64,000 nt of DNA from Carettochelys insculpta (taxonomy: Eukaryota > Chordata > Testudines > Carettochelyidae), in assembly GCF_033958435.1 (NCBI RefSeq), contig NC_134138.1:30906598-30970597 (forward strand), read 5' to 3'. Positions 33,085 through 43,919 of this stretch are shown here, piece after piece. Made by a program: the position numbers and the translations under genes. Every line of letters begins with the position of its first letter. The first letter of the stretch is position 1. Below the pieces are notes generated by a model. That model searched no databases. It was given only the letters and a program-made list of their open reading frames with translations, and was not told where the DNA came from.

Positions 33085-34093
33085 TAAGCTGAACTCCTCT
33101 CATCTGGTACCCTCGGGATCTGACTGGTGCCAGATGAGAGAATTTGCCAGGTCATAGGAGGTCAATACTATCTAACACATTGCCAACACTTCCACTACCT
33201 ACTGGGCTCTTAGAAGACATATACTACGTCTACACGTGCAGCCAACATCGAAATAGTCTATTTCGATGAATAACGTCTACACGTCCTCCAGGGCCAGCAA
33301 CGTCGATGTTCAACTTCGACGTTCCTCAGCCCAACATCGAAATAGGCGCAGCAAGGGAACGTCTACATGTCAAAGTAGCACACATCGAAATAGGGATGCC
33401 AGGCACAGCTGCAGACAGGGTCACAGGGCGGACTCAACAGCAAGCCGCTCCCTTAAAGGGCCCCTCCCAGACACAGTTGCACTAAACAACACAAGATACA
33501 CAGAGCTGACAACTGGTTGCAGACCCTGTGCCTGCAGCATAGATCCCCAGCTGCCGCAGAAGCAGCCAGAAGACCTGGGCTAAGGGCTGCTGCCCACGGT
33601 GACCATAGAGCCCCGCAGGGGCTGGAGAGAGAGCATCTCTCAACCCCCCAGCTGATGGCTGCCATGGAGGACCCAGCAATTTCGACGTTGCGGGACGCGG
33701 ATCGTCTACACGGTCCCTACTTCGACGTTGAACGTCGAAGTAGGGTGCTATTCCTATCTCCTCATGAGGTTAGCGACTTCGACGTCTCGCCGCCTAACAT
33801 CAAAGTTAACTTCGAAATAGCGCCCGACGCGTGTAGACGCGACGGGCACTATTTCGAAGTTGGTGCCGCTACTTCGAAGTAGCGTGCACGTGTAGACGCA
33901 GCTATATAGTGGTAAATTACAGTTAAATAACAGCAGAGGACACTGACAGCTAGGACTGATGGCTGTAACAAAAACTTTATGGGACCATGGGAAACTTGGC
34001 CACACCCTTAAGTGGTTGTCCAGCTAACTAAAATCGTGCTGGATTATGGATGTTGCCACACAACAGAGTTCTGGATTGGAGAAGTTCAACCTG
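33085..34093 (+). mobile_element. Tigger/pogo-like element, interrupted
   Basis: Left end AAGCTGAACTCCTCTCATCT + GGTACCCTCGGGATCTGACT; right end GGATTGGAGAAGTTCAACCTG followed by TA. The two halves match the uninterrupted copy at 9372-9698, which lets the insertion of the 669-bp element at 33234-33902 be read. Without the insert it is about 340 bases. Nonautonomous. Confidence 0.87.
33234..33902. mobile_element. Nonautonomous Harbinger-like element nested in Tigger
   Basis: Inverted ends CTACGTCTACACGTGCA and TGCACGTGTAGACGCAG. TATA lies on both sides (33230-33233 and 33903-33906), consistent with a short A/T target duplication. Its last 300 bases match 976-1281, including the palindromic CpG-rich block, so it is a deletion derivative of the element at the left edge of the window. 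The 121-codon frame 33517-33882 parallels one at 881-1261 but crosses terminal hairpins and is probably not a gene. Confidence 0.85.
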
Positions 34094-34412
34094 TAATTCA
34101 ATGGGAAGTTGCTCTTGCAGTCAGACTAGACAGTGGGTAGTCTTTTCAAGTGCTAATATTATGTCATTCGAATGAAGTCAGTCTTTGCATAAGGTCTGTT
34201 TTACATCTTGGGCAGGGAAAAGGAATTTATTGTCCATTTTAGACACATGTCATGGGTAGGATTTGAATCCCTCTGATGTACAACTGGATTGTTAACCTGA
34301 CTGATCACATACATATTGAGAGTCTGCTTATGCTGTGCCTTCCATCAGGAAGGCAGTGGCAAAAATATATCACACATTTCTTCAAATGCCACAACAATCA
34401 CATCCTTCCTCC
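34094..34412. other. No gene seen
   Basis: Nothing recognised. Confidence 0.4.
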
Positions 34413-34451
34413 CAACACACACACACATACACACACATATGCACACGCACT
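34413..34451. repeat. (CA)n-rich microsatellite
   Basis: Imperfect CA repeats with TA and TG interruptions, directly visible, abutting the next MITE. Confidence 0.9.
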
Positions 34452-34453
34452 AA

Positions 34454-34864
34454 GACTATGGCTATACCAGTGACTTTTTTCAATGCGACTGGAGTTTTGT
34501 CAACAAAACTCACCACGTCCACAGACAAAATGCACTCAGCACTTTCACCGACAACCTTCTGCCTCTCCCAGAGGAGGAAGAGTGCCTTTGTTGACAGAGT
34601 ATGTGGACAAAAAGGCTGTGTGGATGCTCTGAGGGGGCCTATTTGGACAGGACATCCGGAACAAGGAGCAGCCCTGTCTGCTGTGCTTCTGGTTGTCTGT
34701 GTTGTCAAAAGAACGATTGGGTAGTCTGGCTGCTCTGTTGACAGAGCAGAACGCTCTTTCGATTTGCTCCAGTGTATGGCTATACTCTATCAGCAGATGT
34801 TTTGTCAGAAAATCTCTTCTGACAGAAACACCTGTCAATAGATATTTCTAGTGTAGATATAGCC
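34454..34864. mobile_element. GTCTACAC-family MITE, 411 bp
   Basis: TAA (34451-34453) precedes GACTATGGCTATACCAGTGA; the right end is CTAGTGTAGATATAGCC. Same internal blocks as 32416-32807 (AAAATGCACTCAGCACTTTC, ACAACCTTCTGCCTCTCC, AGGCTGTGTGGATGCTC). The downstream base triplet is GAA, so the TAA duplication is not confirmed on the right. Confidence 0.83.
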
Positions 34865-36469
34865 GAACCGTTCATTTGTCTTCTCTCATGGTATTTCCAA
34901 TGTACTTTTTTTTCATGGGTCTTTCTTAAGACTTTACATGAGCATATCCATCCAATGGGCATTTTTATTGCCTCATTTGTTCTATATAAATAACCTCCCG
35001 TAAAGCTGTACATGTTTAATTCCAGCTATAGCAAGCGTGTATAGCAAAGGTCTTTCTTTTTATGGCTCAGCACTCAAACAGCTGAGAAGTAGATAAAACA
35101 TACTCCATTTGTTCAGTAATTCATTTCAGCCCTTGACAGATTGATTTCCATGGGTTTGTTTGCTTCTTTCTATATCTTCCCTCATAATAACTCTCAGTAG
35201 AATGATTTATTAACTTGATGCCCAATTCGTTGTTACCTTAATAGTTAGATTAACTTCAGGATATTTTCCCCCAGGTAACTGGGGTGATGCTTTTCATTAA
35301 TGAATGAATAGGATCATGAACTGTTGGGCTCTTTTCTGATTCCCTGTGCTAAATATTTCCTTTCCTAGAGGCATTCTGAGTAGACGTAAATAAGCTAGCA
35401 AATAACTGTTACTAAGAATACTTTCCCTACCAATAGGCATGCAGAACAGGGTCACTAGATTTAAAAGCTGCCTCATTACACTGACTCAGGGGCTCCTTAC
35501 TCACTAGAACAACATGAAGCAGTCCTAGAGCTGACATTTCCAAGCAGTTAGGATAAGCTAACAGCTACCTATATATAAATAGAGAATAAAATTGATACCT
35601 ATATAATAATATATGCTATTGTCTAGGAATAATAAACTTTCTCATACACCAGCCTAGTGGTGCCCGTGCAATAGTGCTGAGACATTGCTTCAGTGCAAAT
35701 ATTAGCTGTGCACCATTGGCTAAACCAGGATATTAATATCATGATGCTGGGCGCATATTAAGACAAGTTTTAGGTGACATGCTTCTGTTACACAGTTAAT
35801 CTGATTTACCCAGATGCTTTCAGCACAATTCCTAGAATCTCTATATAATGATCTTTGTAATGTGCGACCGCAACAGCAAGTAAACTAAGAGAAACTTAGG
35901 GTTGCTGCTTAGTGAAGCATGTAAGTCAAGATCATTGGACCTACAAAGCGTGTTTGTAACATTTTGCACTACAGGAGATACTGACTCTGTCTGAACTGTT
36001 CTCTTCCCAATGGCACCAGTGAGAAAACAAGGTAGGCAGGCTGTGATATGGCATCAAAAAGACATGGAGAAACAAAGTGCTTTTGGGGATGTGATTAAGG
36101 GTGCCATTTCAGAAGGGCAGGTGGGGCAGCAGCCATATGTACAGGGAAACTGCTTGCTTGCCTTCTCAATCCCCTGACTATCAGGGAGGGAGAGGAAAGT
36201 ACGTGGCATGCATACACGCCTCGCACTCCTGGCTGTTGAGGGGAAGGAACAGAGGAATGATTTGCACTTTCTTCTCACTCCAAGTGGCGTCCTGGTGCTT
36301 ATGGCTGCTGCCTCCCTGGCCGTCCTGAAATGGTGCCCTTGGGTGTGAAGGAATTAATGTATTAAGTAAGCCTGGCTAACTCAGTCCAACGAGTATCAGA
36401 TGCTTGAGCTAGAAAACAGGAGTTCAAGCCCAAACATGGGTTAAACACATGGGAAAGAGAAAAGGTTTT
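34865..36469. other. 1.6 kb without recognised gene
   Basis: Unique-looking AT-rich sequence, short frames only. Confidence 0.45.
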
Positions 36470-36630
36470 AAGCTAAAGGACAATGTTGGCACAAGCTCAA
36501 CAGGGTGTAAACTGTTCATGAATAAATTTAGGCTGGAAATTAGAAAGTTTCCAACTGTCAGAAGTGTGAGATTCTTCCCAGAGGAGTAGCGGAGACAAAT
36601 TTGGAGCTTGTCTGCCAGCAAGGAATTGAA
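36470..36630 (+). mobile_element. Old CR1-like LINE fragment
   Basis: ATAAATTTAGGCTGGAAATTAGAAAGTTTCC followed by TTCTTCCCAGAGGAGTAGCG resembles the C-terminal CR1 block (LRLEIRKxF...VxFFNxL), here with stops. Diverged; strand inferred from that resemblance. Confidence 0.45.
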
Positions 36631-37457
36631 TGAGTGCCCATAGAAATGGCAGTCTCTGGTGTAACTGTGTGTTTGTTGGAGCTGGTTTAAGTGAACATCA
36701 TTCATATTTTCAGTGACATTTTTCATTTTTTTTAACAAAACCTTTTTCAATCAAACTTTTTAAATTTTTTCTTAACATTTTGGGAAATATTATTTAGCAT
36801 AAGTGGATAAATGATTATATTTGTCACTTTTGTACTTTCTCACCTCTCTTCTCCCCATCTTAAACAGAGTTTGTGGGAGGAGAGAGAGAATCGAAAAGCT
36901 GAAGGGGGCATTTTTTCAAACGCCACCACCTGCTGGAAATTGGTTATTTTAAAATGTTATATCAAAAAAGACCAAAAAAAAATTATAAAACTCAATTTTT
37001 CACCAATGTTTTCCTTTTGTTCCCAAGGGAATTTTCTGTTTAAAACAAAAACATTTTATCTGAAAAATTTCAACCAGCTCTAGTGTTCCCTAGGAGCTAG
37101 ACTGAGACTGCAAGCTTATTTTACTTTGGCCTTCAGATGATGATTGTAGTTTCTCTTAGACAGAGCTAAGTTTGAAACTGGTGATTTAGAAGTAAAGCCT
37201 CTCTCTGACCAACCCAATCTGCCCATTCCCCAGATCTTTAAGTGGCAAATGCACACCAGCTAAGATTGCTGTGTGGATGTGCTTTGAAAAAATGCTTCCT
37301 ATATGTATCCTGGAAACACAGTCTAGCAAGCACAAGCCATTTTCAGGTGCTGCACTGCTTGCTTTCAGTCCTATCTCATCACACCTCATCCACACAGATG
37401 TGAGGTTGTGACTTCTTTGTCCTTCAAAACAACCTGTATGGTTGTCTTCACTAGCTA
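36631..37457. other. No gene seen
   Basis: AT-rich sequence with T-runs near 36720-36780; no recognised element. Confidence 0.45.
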
Positions 37458-37731
37458 GGGTGTGTCTACACAGCAAAGTTATTTGGGAATAACAGTCGCT
37501 ATTCCAAAATAACATTTCGAGTGTCTACACAGCAAAACCACTATTTCAAAATAATTTCAAAATAGTGGACAGTTTATTTCAAATTCTGTAAACCTCATTC
37601 TATGAGGGATAGCACCTGTTCAGAAATAGATATTTTGTCATAGGGGTTGTATAGACAGGGAATAGTGACTATTTCTAAATAAGCTATTCTGGAATAACTT
37701 TTTCCAAAATAAAGCTACTGGTAGACATAGC
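37458..37731. mobile_element. MITE with ATTTCAAAATA repeats
   Basis: Left end GGGTGTGTCTACACAGCAAA + GTTATTTGGGAATAACAG. The right end, CTGGAATAACTTTTTCCAAA + ATAAAGCTACTGGTAGACATAGC, is its inverted counterpart. Interior rich in TATTTCAAAATA. Directly followed by a second MITE. Confidence 0.75.
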
Positions 37732-38018
37732 GGCTGTGTCTACACTAGCCCAAAACTTCAAAATGGCCATGCAACTTCGAAATCCCCTTATTCCTAACAG
37801 CAGATAGGAATAAGGGGATTTCAAAGTTGCCCGGCTCCTTTTGAAAAGGAGGCCTGTCTGGACGAGTCGTGCAGTGGCGAGCCACATCAATTTCGAAGTG
37901 CTGCGGCTGCTGGCATTCTAATGAGGCGCTGAATATGTATTTCAGTGCTTCATTAGTAAACTTCGAAATGGCCATTTGCGTGGCCATTTCAAAGTTTTGG
38001 GCTAGTGAAGATGTAGCC
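37732..38018. mobile_element. Fold-back MITE, 287 bp, AGC target duplication
   Basis: Inverted ends GGCTGTGTCTACACTAGCCC and GGGCTAGTGAAGATGTAGCC, flanked by AGC at 37729-37731 and 38019-38021. Near its middle CGAAATCCCCTTATTCCTA pairs with TAGGAATAAGGGGATTTCA. Its right half (CTTCATTAGTAAACTTCGAA) matches the elements at 58506-58668 and 57894-58899. Confidence 0.82.
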
Positions 38019-38066
38019 AGCATTTCAGATTAGAGCCCCAGGAAGCAGGGGCTTCAACCCAAAATA

Positions 38067-38221
38067 GGCTCTATTGTGTCTAGACAAACTATTTTGGAAT
38101 AAGTTTTGCTCATTCTGGGGCTTCCCTGTATTGTGGACATGTTATTCCAGAAGAGTTTATTTTGGAATAATAATTTTGGAATAAATTATTCCAGAATAAC
38201 TCTGTAGTGTGGACATATCCC
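38067..38221. mobile_element. Short MITE related to 37458-37731
   Basis: GGCTCTATTGTGTCTAGACA + AACTATTTTGGAATAAG on the left and TTCCAGAATAACTCTGTAGT + GTGGACATATCCC on the right are inverted ends. It could be a separate copy, or the displaced second half of the 37458 element split by the AGC-flanked MITE. Confidence 0.6.
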
Positions 38222-38714
38222 TGGTTTTAGTGTCCCAGGTAAGGCCCATTTCTGCAGGGTTTGATGCTGGTATGAATATGCTTCTTGGAATAAATGATGT
38301 ACAAGATAGGTACATGGGTACCTAAGCTGATGAACTCTGTTCAGTTCAATTTAATGAAACCCTTGTTCTCTGCTGACCATTCAAACTTTGGTTTTGATTC
38401 CTTGTATTTAGCTAAGCCTTTGAATACATGAACACCATCTTAGCTCTCAGCGGAAAGAAATCAGTTTATCTCTGGGGGGGCAGTTTGCAGGAGTTTGGCT
38501 CTGGCAATAATTTTTTGTAAATACTTGGTTGCTGTCTATATATTCCAAATGGCAGATATTCTTAACAGCCAGGACTGAACTGCGTCCCTTTTTCTGCGGT
38601 TAAATTGGGTATATCGCCTCTCATGCCACGTATTAACAACCAGAGCTCAGAAGCAATTGGGATGGAATGAGGGAATTTTATAAATGAATTTGTATGTTCT
38701 GATGATCTGACATT
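38222..38714. other. No gene seen
   Basis: Unique-looking. Confidence 0.4.
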
Positions 38715-39098
38715 TACTTTGTCTAAACTGATTTTGGAAAATCAGTCCCTACCCCTTGTGCTGTCAATAGATAAACACATCCACCGGCAGCATTGTACCT
38801 CTACCCATTCAGGTATAACATCTTTTGTGACAGTGTTCTATCAACAAAACAGCCATGTGGACACTCCAGGGTCCTTTTGTCAAAGGACAGGGCTTCCAGT
38901 GCACCAGTGTTTGCAGAGCTTCCAGTCAGCCAGTCTGTTGAGAGAGGACCAGGCAGTCTGGCTGCTCTCTGTCAACAGAGCAGATTGCTCCTTTGATCTG
39001 CTTTTATTAGGTAGATGCAATCTGTTGACAGAAGTTTTGCTGGGAAATCCCTTCCGACAGTGACTTCTGTCGACAGAGGCTTCTCTTGTAGAAGTAGA
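38715..39098. mobile_element. Degraded copy of the 32416/34454 MITE family
   Basis: TTTACTTTGTCTAAACTGATTTT at the left and TTCTCTTGTAGAAGTAGAGC at the right are worn termini. Internal GTGTTCTATCAACAAAACAGCC, TGTGGACACTCCAGGGTCC and GGCTGCTCTCTGTCAACAGAG match the other two copies. The terminal regions have decayed most. Confidence 0.7.
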
Positions 39099-40300
39099 GC
39101 AGGTGTTTTGGATGCTCCAGCCTTTTTCTGAAAATCCAGCTCAAAGTAGGCTGCTTGCAGGTTGGGCACCCAAAAAATTAAGCACCTGTCACTTCTGAAA
39201 ATGTTCCTCTGGCACAGTTTGAGCTGGAGACTGTATCTAATGGGGCAGCGGCAAGTTTAGAAGTGGGCCTGCAATTTGCCTCCCTTCTGTAGGTTACATT
39301 GTGGGAACACTAGCTGACACCATTTCATAGAATTTTGTTAATCTCAGTTAGTGGCAGTGGGATTTCTATGCACATAGCAGCTATAGAATCAGATCCTATG
39401 TATATTTAAGTAATTAAATATCACTTGGCTTGGTAGAAAATGGTGCCCACCCATTGCGCTGGGTGCTTTCCCAAAATGAATAAAACACAGTGGAGCTCTG
39501 GGGTCCCTTTGCTCTTTCAGTCCTGAACTATTAAAGGCACCCCCCACCAACAATCTTAGTCTGGAGAGACTGTGTCGTGGATATAAAGCACAAACCTGGC
39601 TGAAAGATCCCGTGTGGGGTGTTTATTTCATCATGAAAAGCACAAGCTAGATCTCAGGAACTAGAATAAAAACTATCTGAATGTTTTTGTTTTGTTTTTA
39701 AAAGTAGGTTCAAGCTTGGTAGCTTGGATTCTCCTTGTCCCCCTTCTGTTTCTTTCGTTCACATTTGTTGATAAAGCACTCTAGTCTTACGTTCATTTTA
39801 GCAGTGTAGTTTGTCTTGTTGTGAGTTTACATTTCTGCCCAGGCCAGAATCTCCTGCACCACATGAAGAGAGGAAAATTAAATGCCAGAGGGCTGAAAAG
39901 GTCTTGGCAGCATGTCAGTCCGTTGATATTTTTTTCTTTTCTCATAGTTATTTTGACCATAGTTTGAGGATTTCCTGTTTGTGAACTCTTTTATCTGATC
40001 TGTGCACCTGATTGAAGCATTCCAGTTCAGCCAGTGGTCTCACTTTAAACAAAAATGCTTTGAAGAGTTTCCATGCAAAATCAATGTCAGTGGTACATTG
40101 GCCTACGTGAACTGGGCTTTTCTTATCTGTATTAGAGGGAGTATATGTGTGTTTTGGCATGAGCATCTTTAAAACAACATTCCTTAAGGAAGCAGACAGA
40201 TTTTATTTTCTATCTCCCCCTCCCTCTGTCTCTTTCTGTCCCTTCCAGCCACTTCCTCGTTTAGGTAAACACAGTGTTTATGACTTAGGAAGCAAAAGTA
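39099..40300. other. 1.2 kb without recognised gene
   Basis: Unique-looking sequence; no exon or repeat recognised. Confidence 0.45.
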
Positions 40301-41061
40301 CAGTAAACCCTGTATTTAACAAACTAATGGGGGAGGGCGGTCTGTTAAACCCAAAAGTCCATTACATATGAGGGTTTACTGCCCACCTACCCCACCAGGC
40401 TCCCCCAGCCACAGGCCTACCCCTGCAAAAGAGCCAGAGACTCACCAGACCACCAATGCTGGAGTAGCTGGAGGAGCCGTTGGACCCTGCTGCATGTCTG
40501 GAGCAGCCCTGCTGCTTGTGACAAGCTTTTCTGCTGCACGCAGATGGAGCAGCCCTGCCAGGTGTAGCTGGAGCTTTTCTGCTGTGGATGGCTGCAATGG
40601 CCCTGCCACATGCAGCTGGAAATTTTCCACTGCATGTGGCAGGGATCCTGCCACACAGCTGGAGCAGCCCCATATCATACAGCTGGAGTTGCTGGACCCC
40701 ACCTCATGGCTGGAAGAGCTGCAGCCGCTGGCGGAACTGTGACGCGCTCTTCTCAGCAGGGGTCAGGCTCATATAAGAGTGCTGCCTGCCTGTGTATGTG
40801 CCCCACCCCTGGTGTGAGGAGCATGTGGCAGCTCTGGGCAATGGCACTCCAGGCTGCCATGGCGGGTTCAGCCACAGTGGACCACGGTGGCTGGAAACAA
40901 CACCCCAATAAGTTCCTTACCCTTTTGGGGAGGATGGGGCGCATGCTTGAGTGTTTTACAGACCCCAATTAAGAGAGCTTCGGGAACAACTGGGGGGCTG
41001 GCAGACATCTGTTGTTCTTGAAGTCTGCTAAATCAGGTTCTATAAAATTGACGGTTTCCTG
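40301..41061. mobile_element. Tigger/pogo-like element, 761 bp, TA target duplication
   Basis: Ends CAGTAAACCCTGTATTTAAC and (inverted) ...AATTGACGGTTTCCTG, flanked by TA at 40299-40300 and 41062-41063. The interior 40440-40740 is a GC-rich array of imperfect CCCTGCCACATGCAGCTGGA-like units, so the frames there are low-complexity by-products. The start of another element with the same terminus is at the window's right edge. Confidence 0.78.
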
Positions 41062-41063
41062 TA

Positions 41064-42144
41064 TTACATGCTGAAGCCGTTTATACGTCCTTTATAAGGC
41101 ATGAGCAGTTTCACATCAATAAGAAAGCTGCCTTGGAGAAACTGCTTCTAATGCACTGTTTACTTGCTATTATTCCCAATAATCCCCACTGAATAGAGAT
41201 TATTTGCCAACTTCTGAGTATAGTGAACCTCCAGGTTCACAGATCCAGAGCTTCAAATGCTCTGTGTATCTGTCAAGCAGGTGCAGCATTTGTGGGAGCA
41301 GTGCAAGCTTCTCTTCTACAGTCTTGTCAAGGGGACTCAGAAATGATCTGCCAGGACTACCTTTCAGTTGAGAAGAGGAAAATTTCTTTTCCCCCAGGGG
41401 AAAGACAATGTTTGGTCTTCTCTGAAACTGCCATCAACAGTGCCATCTAGTACAAAACATGGTAGTGACTTTTGTAGTATGGATTTACTGGGATCCCGTA
41501 TTTATACTAAAAGCATAACGTCTGGTGGCTGTCAGATTATAATGACTTCCAAGAACTTCCATTTGGTTGGATTCAGATAGATGACCTGGAGTTGGACATG
41601 GGTACTGAACAAAACAGGTAGGTTACCAAGGACATTAGCTAAAGAGTTATTACTATTCTTTTATAACCCAAGCAATCATTTATGTGGTAAGGAGAAAGTT
41701 GAGTCCCTTTCTCTCTTTCCTAAGGCTGGAGCTGTCCTTGAGTGCCAAAAAAGGGGAGAAGAACACCAATGCTTAATCATACTTGTATATCATGGTTATT
41801 TAACTTAGATTGTGTGTGTTTCAGTGTTTTGTTTTGCAGTCATTTAATGGACTCTGAATTAAGAATTGCTCGATGTGACACAACGCTTTTATCTTTAGGC
41901 GTGTACACATTACATGGAGTAATGAGAAAGGATGTTGATTGCACCACAAGTTTTTCCAACTGAGATTGTCCAACTCTGGGGTAAGAGCATAAATGTTTTA
42001 AATTTAAAGCAGTCCTTTTAGCTAACACTCTGAAACTGAAAAACAAGGGGCCACAGAAAGCCATAAGGGCACCATGTTATCAAATCTTATTAGACCTGGT
42101 TATTACAGGATTACAGCAGTGTGTAGACACCCCAACTCAGGAGT
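41064..42144. other. 1.1 kb without recognised gene
   Basis: Unique-looking sequence with several 70-75 codon frames lacking domains. Confidence 0.4.
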
Positions 42145-42310
42145 CAGGGGAGACAAAATTATGCTAGGCACTATTGCAGTCCTGCCCCCAACAGCTTATG
42201 GTCGCATGCCAAGATATAATAGCAAGGATGAAATAAATAGGCAGAAGGGAAACTGTGAAACAAGTGAGTGGTGTTTGGTAAGCAGCAGTGATTGCTCACC
42301 GCCAGTCTAA
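42145..42310 (+). mobile_element. Ancient MIR/CORE-like repeat
   Basis: TATGCTAGGCACTATTGCAGTCC and GCCCCCAACAGCTTATGGTC match the same old repeat as 13355-13605 (gtgctaggcactgtacaaac...ccccaaagagcttacagtct). Diverged. Confidence 0.6.
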
Positions 42311-43049
42311 CCACAATCAACTGGCAGGGTTCCATAGGCATCAAGGGAAAGGTCAACTTTGAGAAGCTAATTGGAGTTACTGTATCACCTGCTTTAAGTG
42401 TTCAGTGAAAAACTGCTGAAAACAGCTAAAGAAAGGGCAACTTGAGCCTAACTCACGAGTGTCCTGCATGTGCATCCCATGGAAAAATATAAGCTACTTT
42501 TTTGGCTGGTAATTTTGTACATGTAACTTGTTGCCAGGCTTACAATGAACATTACCAACTCCTCCTGCAACAGCTGTAACTCCATGCTTTAAAATCCATG
42601 TTCCAGTCTGCAGAGGGAGCAAGAGGAAGAAAACAAAATGATTTATATCAAGAAATAGTTTGTGCTTCAGAAACTTTTGTTAGGCATCATGAAGGTGTGA
42701 GGGGAGAGTAATTTTGCACAGCACAGAAATTTAAGTATTACACATCTTCCTTTAAATGAGAAAATATTACAAAATATTTCCATAAACACAGGCGGCCTGA
42801 CAGAATTGCTGGGCTCCTGAGCAAGTTTGGTGGAACTGTCTCTGTGCTGCTGGAAGAAGACAGTGCTTGTCTGGAATGAACAAGGCTGTAGGCTAGCCTC
42901 TGCCCACCAGCCTTTCAGCACCACCCAGGGCTCTGACAGTGATTTAAGGGTCCAGGGCTCTTTGGCATTGTGCCATTGGCAGGCCTGCACACCTGTGCCA
43001 TTGGCAGGCCTGCACACACAACCATGATTACAGATGATTTTACTGTTAC
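42311..43049. other. No gene seen; contains a 25-bp tandem duplication
   Basis: TGTGCCATTGGCAGGCCTGC + ACACC occurs at 42969-42993 and again at 42994-43017. Otherwise unique-looking. Confidence 0.55.
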
Positions 43050-43625
43050 CTGCCCCAATGCTGATGTGATAGTGAGGATTGAGAAATCAAGACCAGCTTT
43101 TCTTCTCATGAAAAAATATCTGGAATTCTAAGCAGATCAGAACTCAGACTAAGATCAGTTATTCAACTCCAGTGTCAAATCAGTCCTACTTTATGGAGCA
43201 GAAACTTGGAGAACAACAAAGATGGCTTTCAAAAAAATCCAGATGTTTATTAACAACTGCCTCCATAAAATCCTCCAGATACTCTGACCATACACCATCA
43301 ACAATCAAGACCTGTGGCAATGGAGTCACCAAATTCCTGCCAAAGAAGAAATCAGGAAGAGAAATTGGCAATGGATTGGACATACCCTCAGAAAACCAAC
43401 ATCACAAGGCAAGCCTCAAGTTAGAACCCACAAAGAAAAAGGAAAAGGGTGCCCAAGAAGCACCTGGCATAGAGACATGAAGGCAGACACAAAAAAGACA
43501 AGCTAAACCTGGTCATAACTGGAAATAATTATGCAGGTCCAGGAACACTGGTGAATCATTGTCTATGGCCTATGCTCCAAGCTCTAGGAGTGAAAGAAGC
43601 TTACTACTACGACTGTCTCAGGACA
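43050..43625 (+). mobile_element. RTE-type LINE, 3' end
   Basis: The decayed plus-strand translation contains VKSVLLYGAETWRTTK (written here from several frames with local stops), KIQMFINNCLHKILQIL, then EEIRKRNWQWIGHTLRKPTS and RDMKADTKKT. This is the C-terminal tail of RTE-clade ORFs after the reverse transcriptase. The last 120 bases match the post-ORF part (CCTATGCTCCAAGCTCTAGG). The clade is the same as 16571-19530 but the portion is complementary and the strand opposite, so it is probably a separate insertion. Confidence 0.82.
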
Positions 43626-43677
43626 GATTTTGTTCTATCAGATAAAATTTTAAAACTTCAGAATCCAAATGACCGTT

Positions 43678-43905
43678 AAAACAAAAAAGCAGTGACGTAG
43701 CACTTTAAAGACTAACAAAATAATTTATTAGGTGATGAGCTTTCGTGGGACAGTCCCACCTCTTCAGATCAGCTGTCTGAAGAAGTGGGTCTCTCCCACG
43801 AAAGCTCATCACCTAATACATTATTTTGTTAATCTTTAAAGTGCTACTTGACTGCTTTTTTGTTCTGACAGAACACAGACTAACACAGCTATCTCTCTGT
43901 CACTA
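43678..43905 (+). mobile_element. Fold-back Penelope-like retroposon fragment, copy 2
   Basis: Flanked by 12-bp direct repeats CAAATGACCGTT (43666-43677) and CAAATGACAGTT (43908-43919), one mismatch. The left half is an inverted copy of the right half: arms AGCACTTTAAAGACTAACAA...GGTGATGAGCTTTCGTGGGA and TCCCACGAAAGCTCATCACC...AATCTTTAAAGTGCTAC. The 3' tail ends GACTAACACAGCTATCTCTC. Two motifs resembling a hammerhead ribozyme core occur, one per strand (43777-43803 plus, 43767-43741 minus). Confidence 0.8.
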
Positions 43906-43919
43906 TTCAAATGACAGTT

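Noticed and set aside
40362..40972. Cys/Ser/Gln-rich frames resembling repeat proteins
   Set aside because: Product of the CAG/CTG-rich repeat interior of the 40301-41061 element; every frame on both strands is similarly open.
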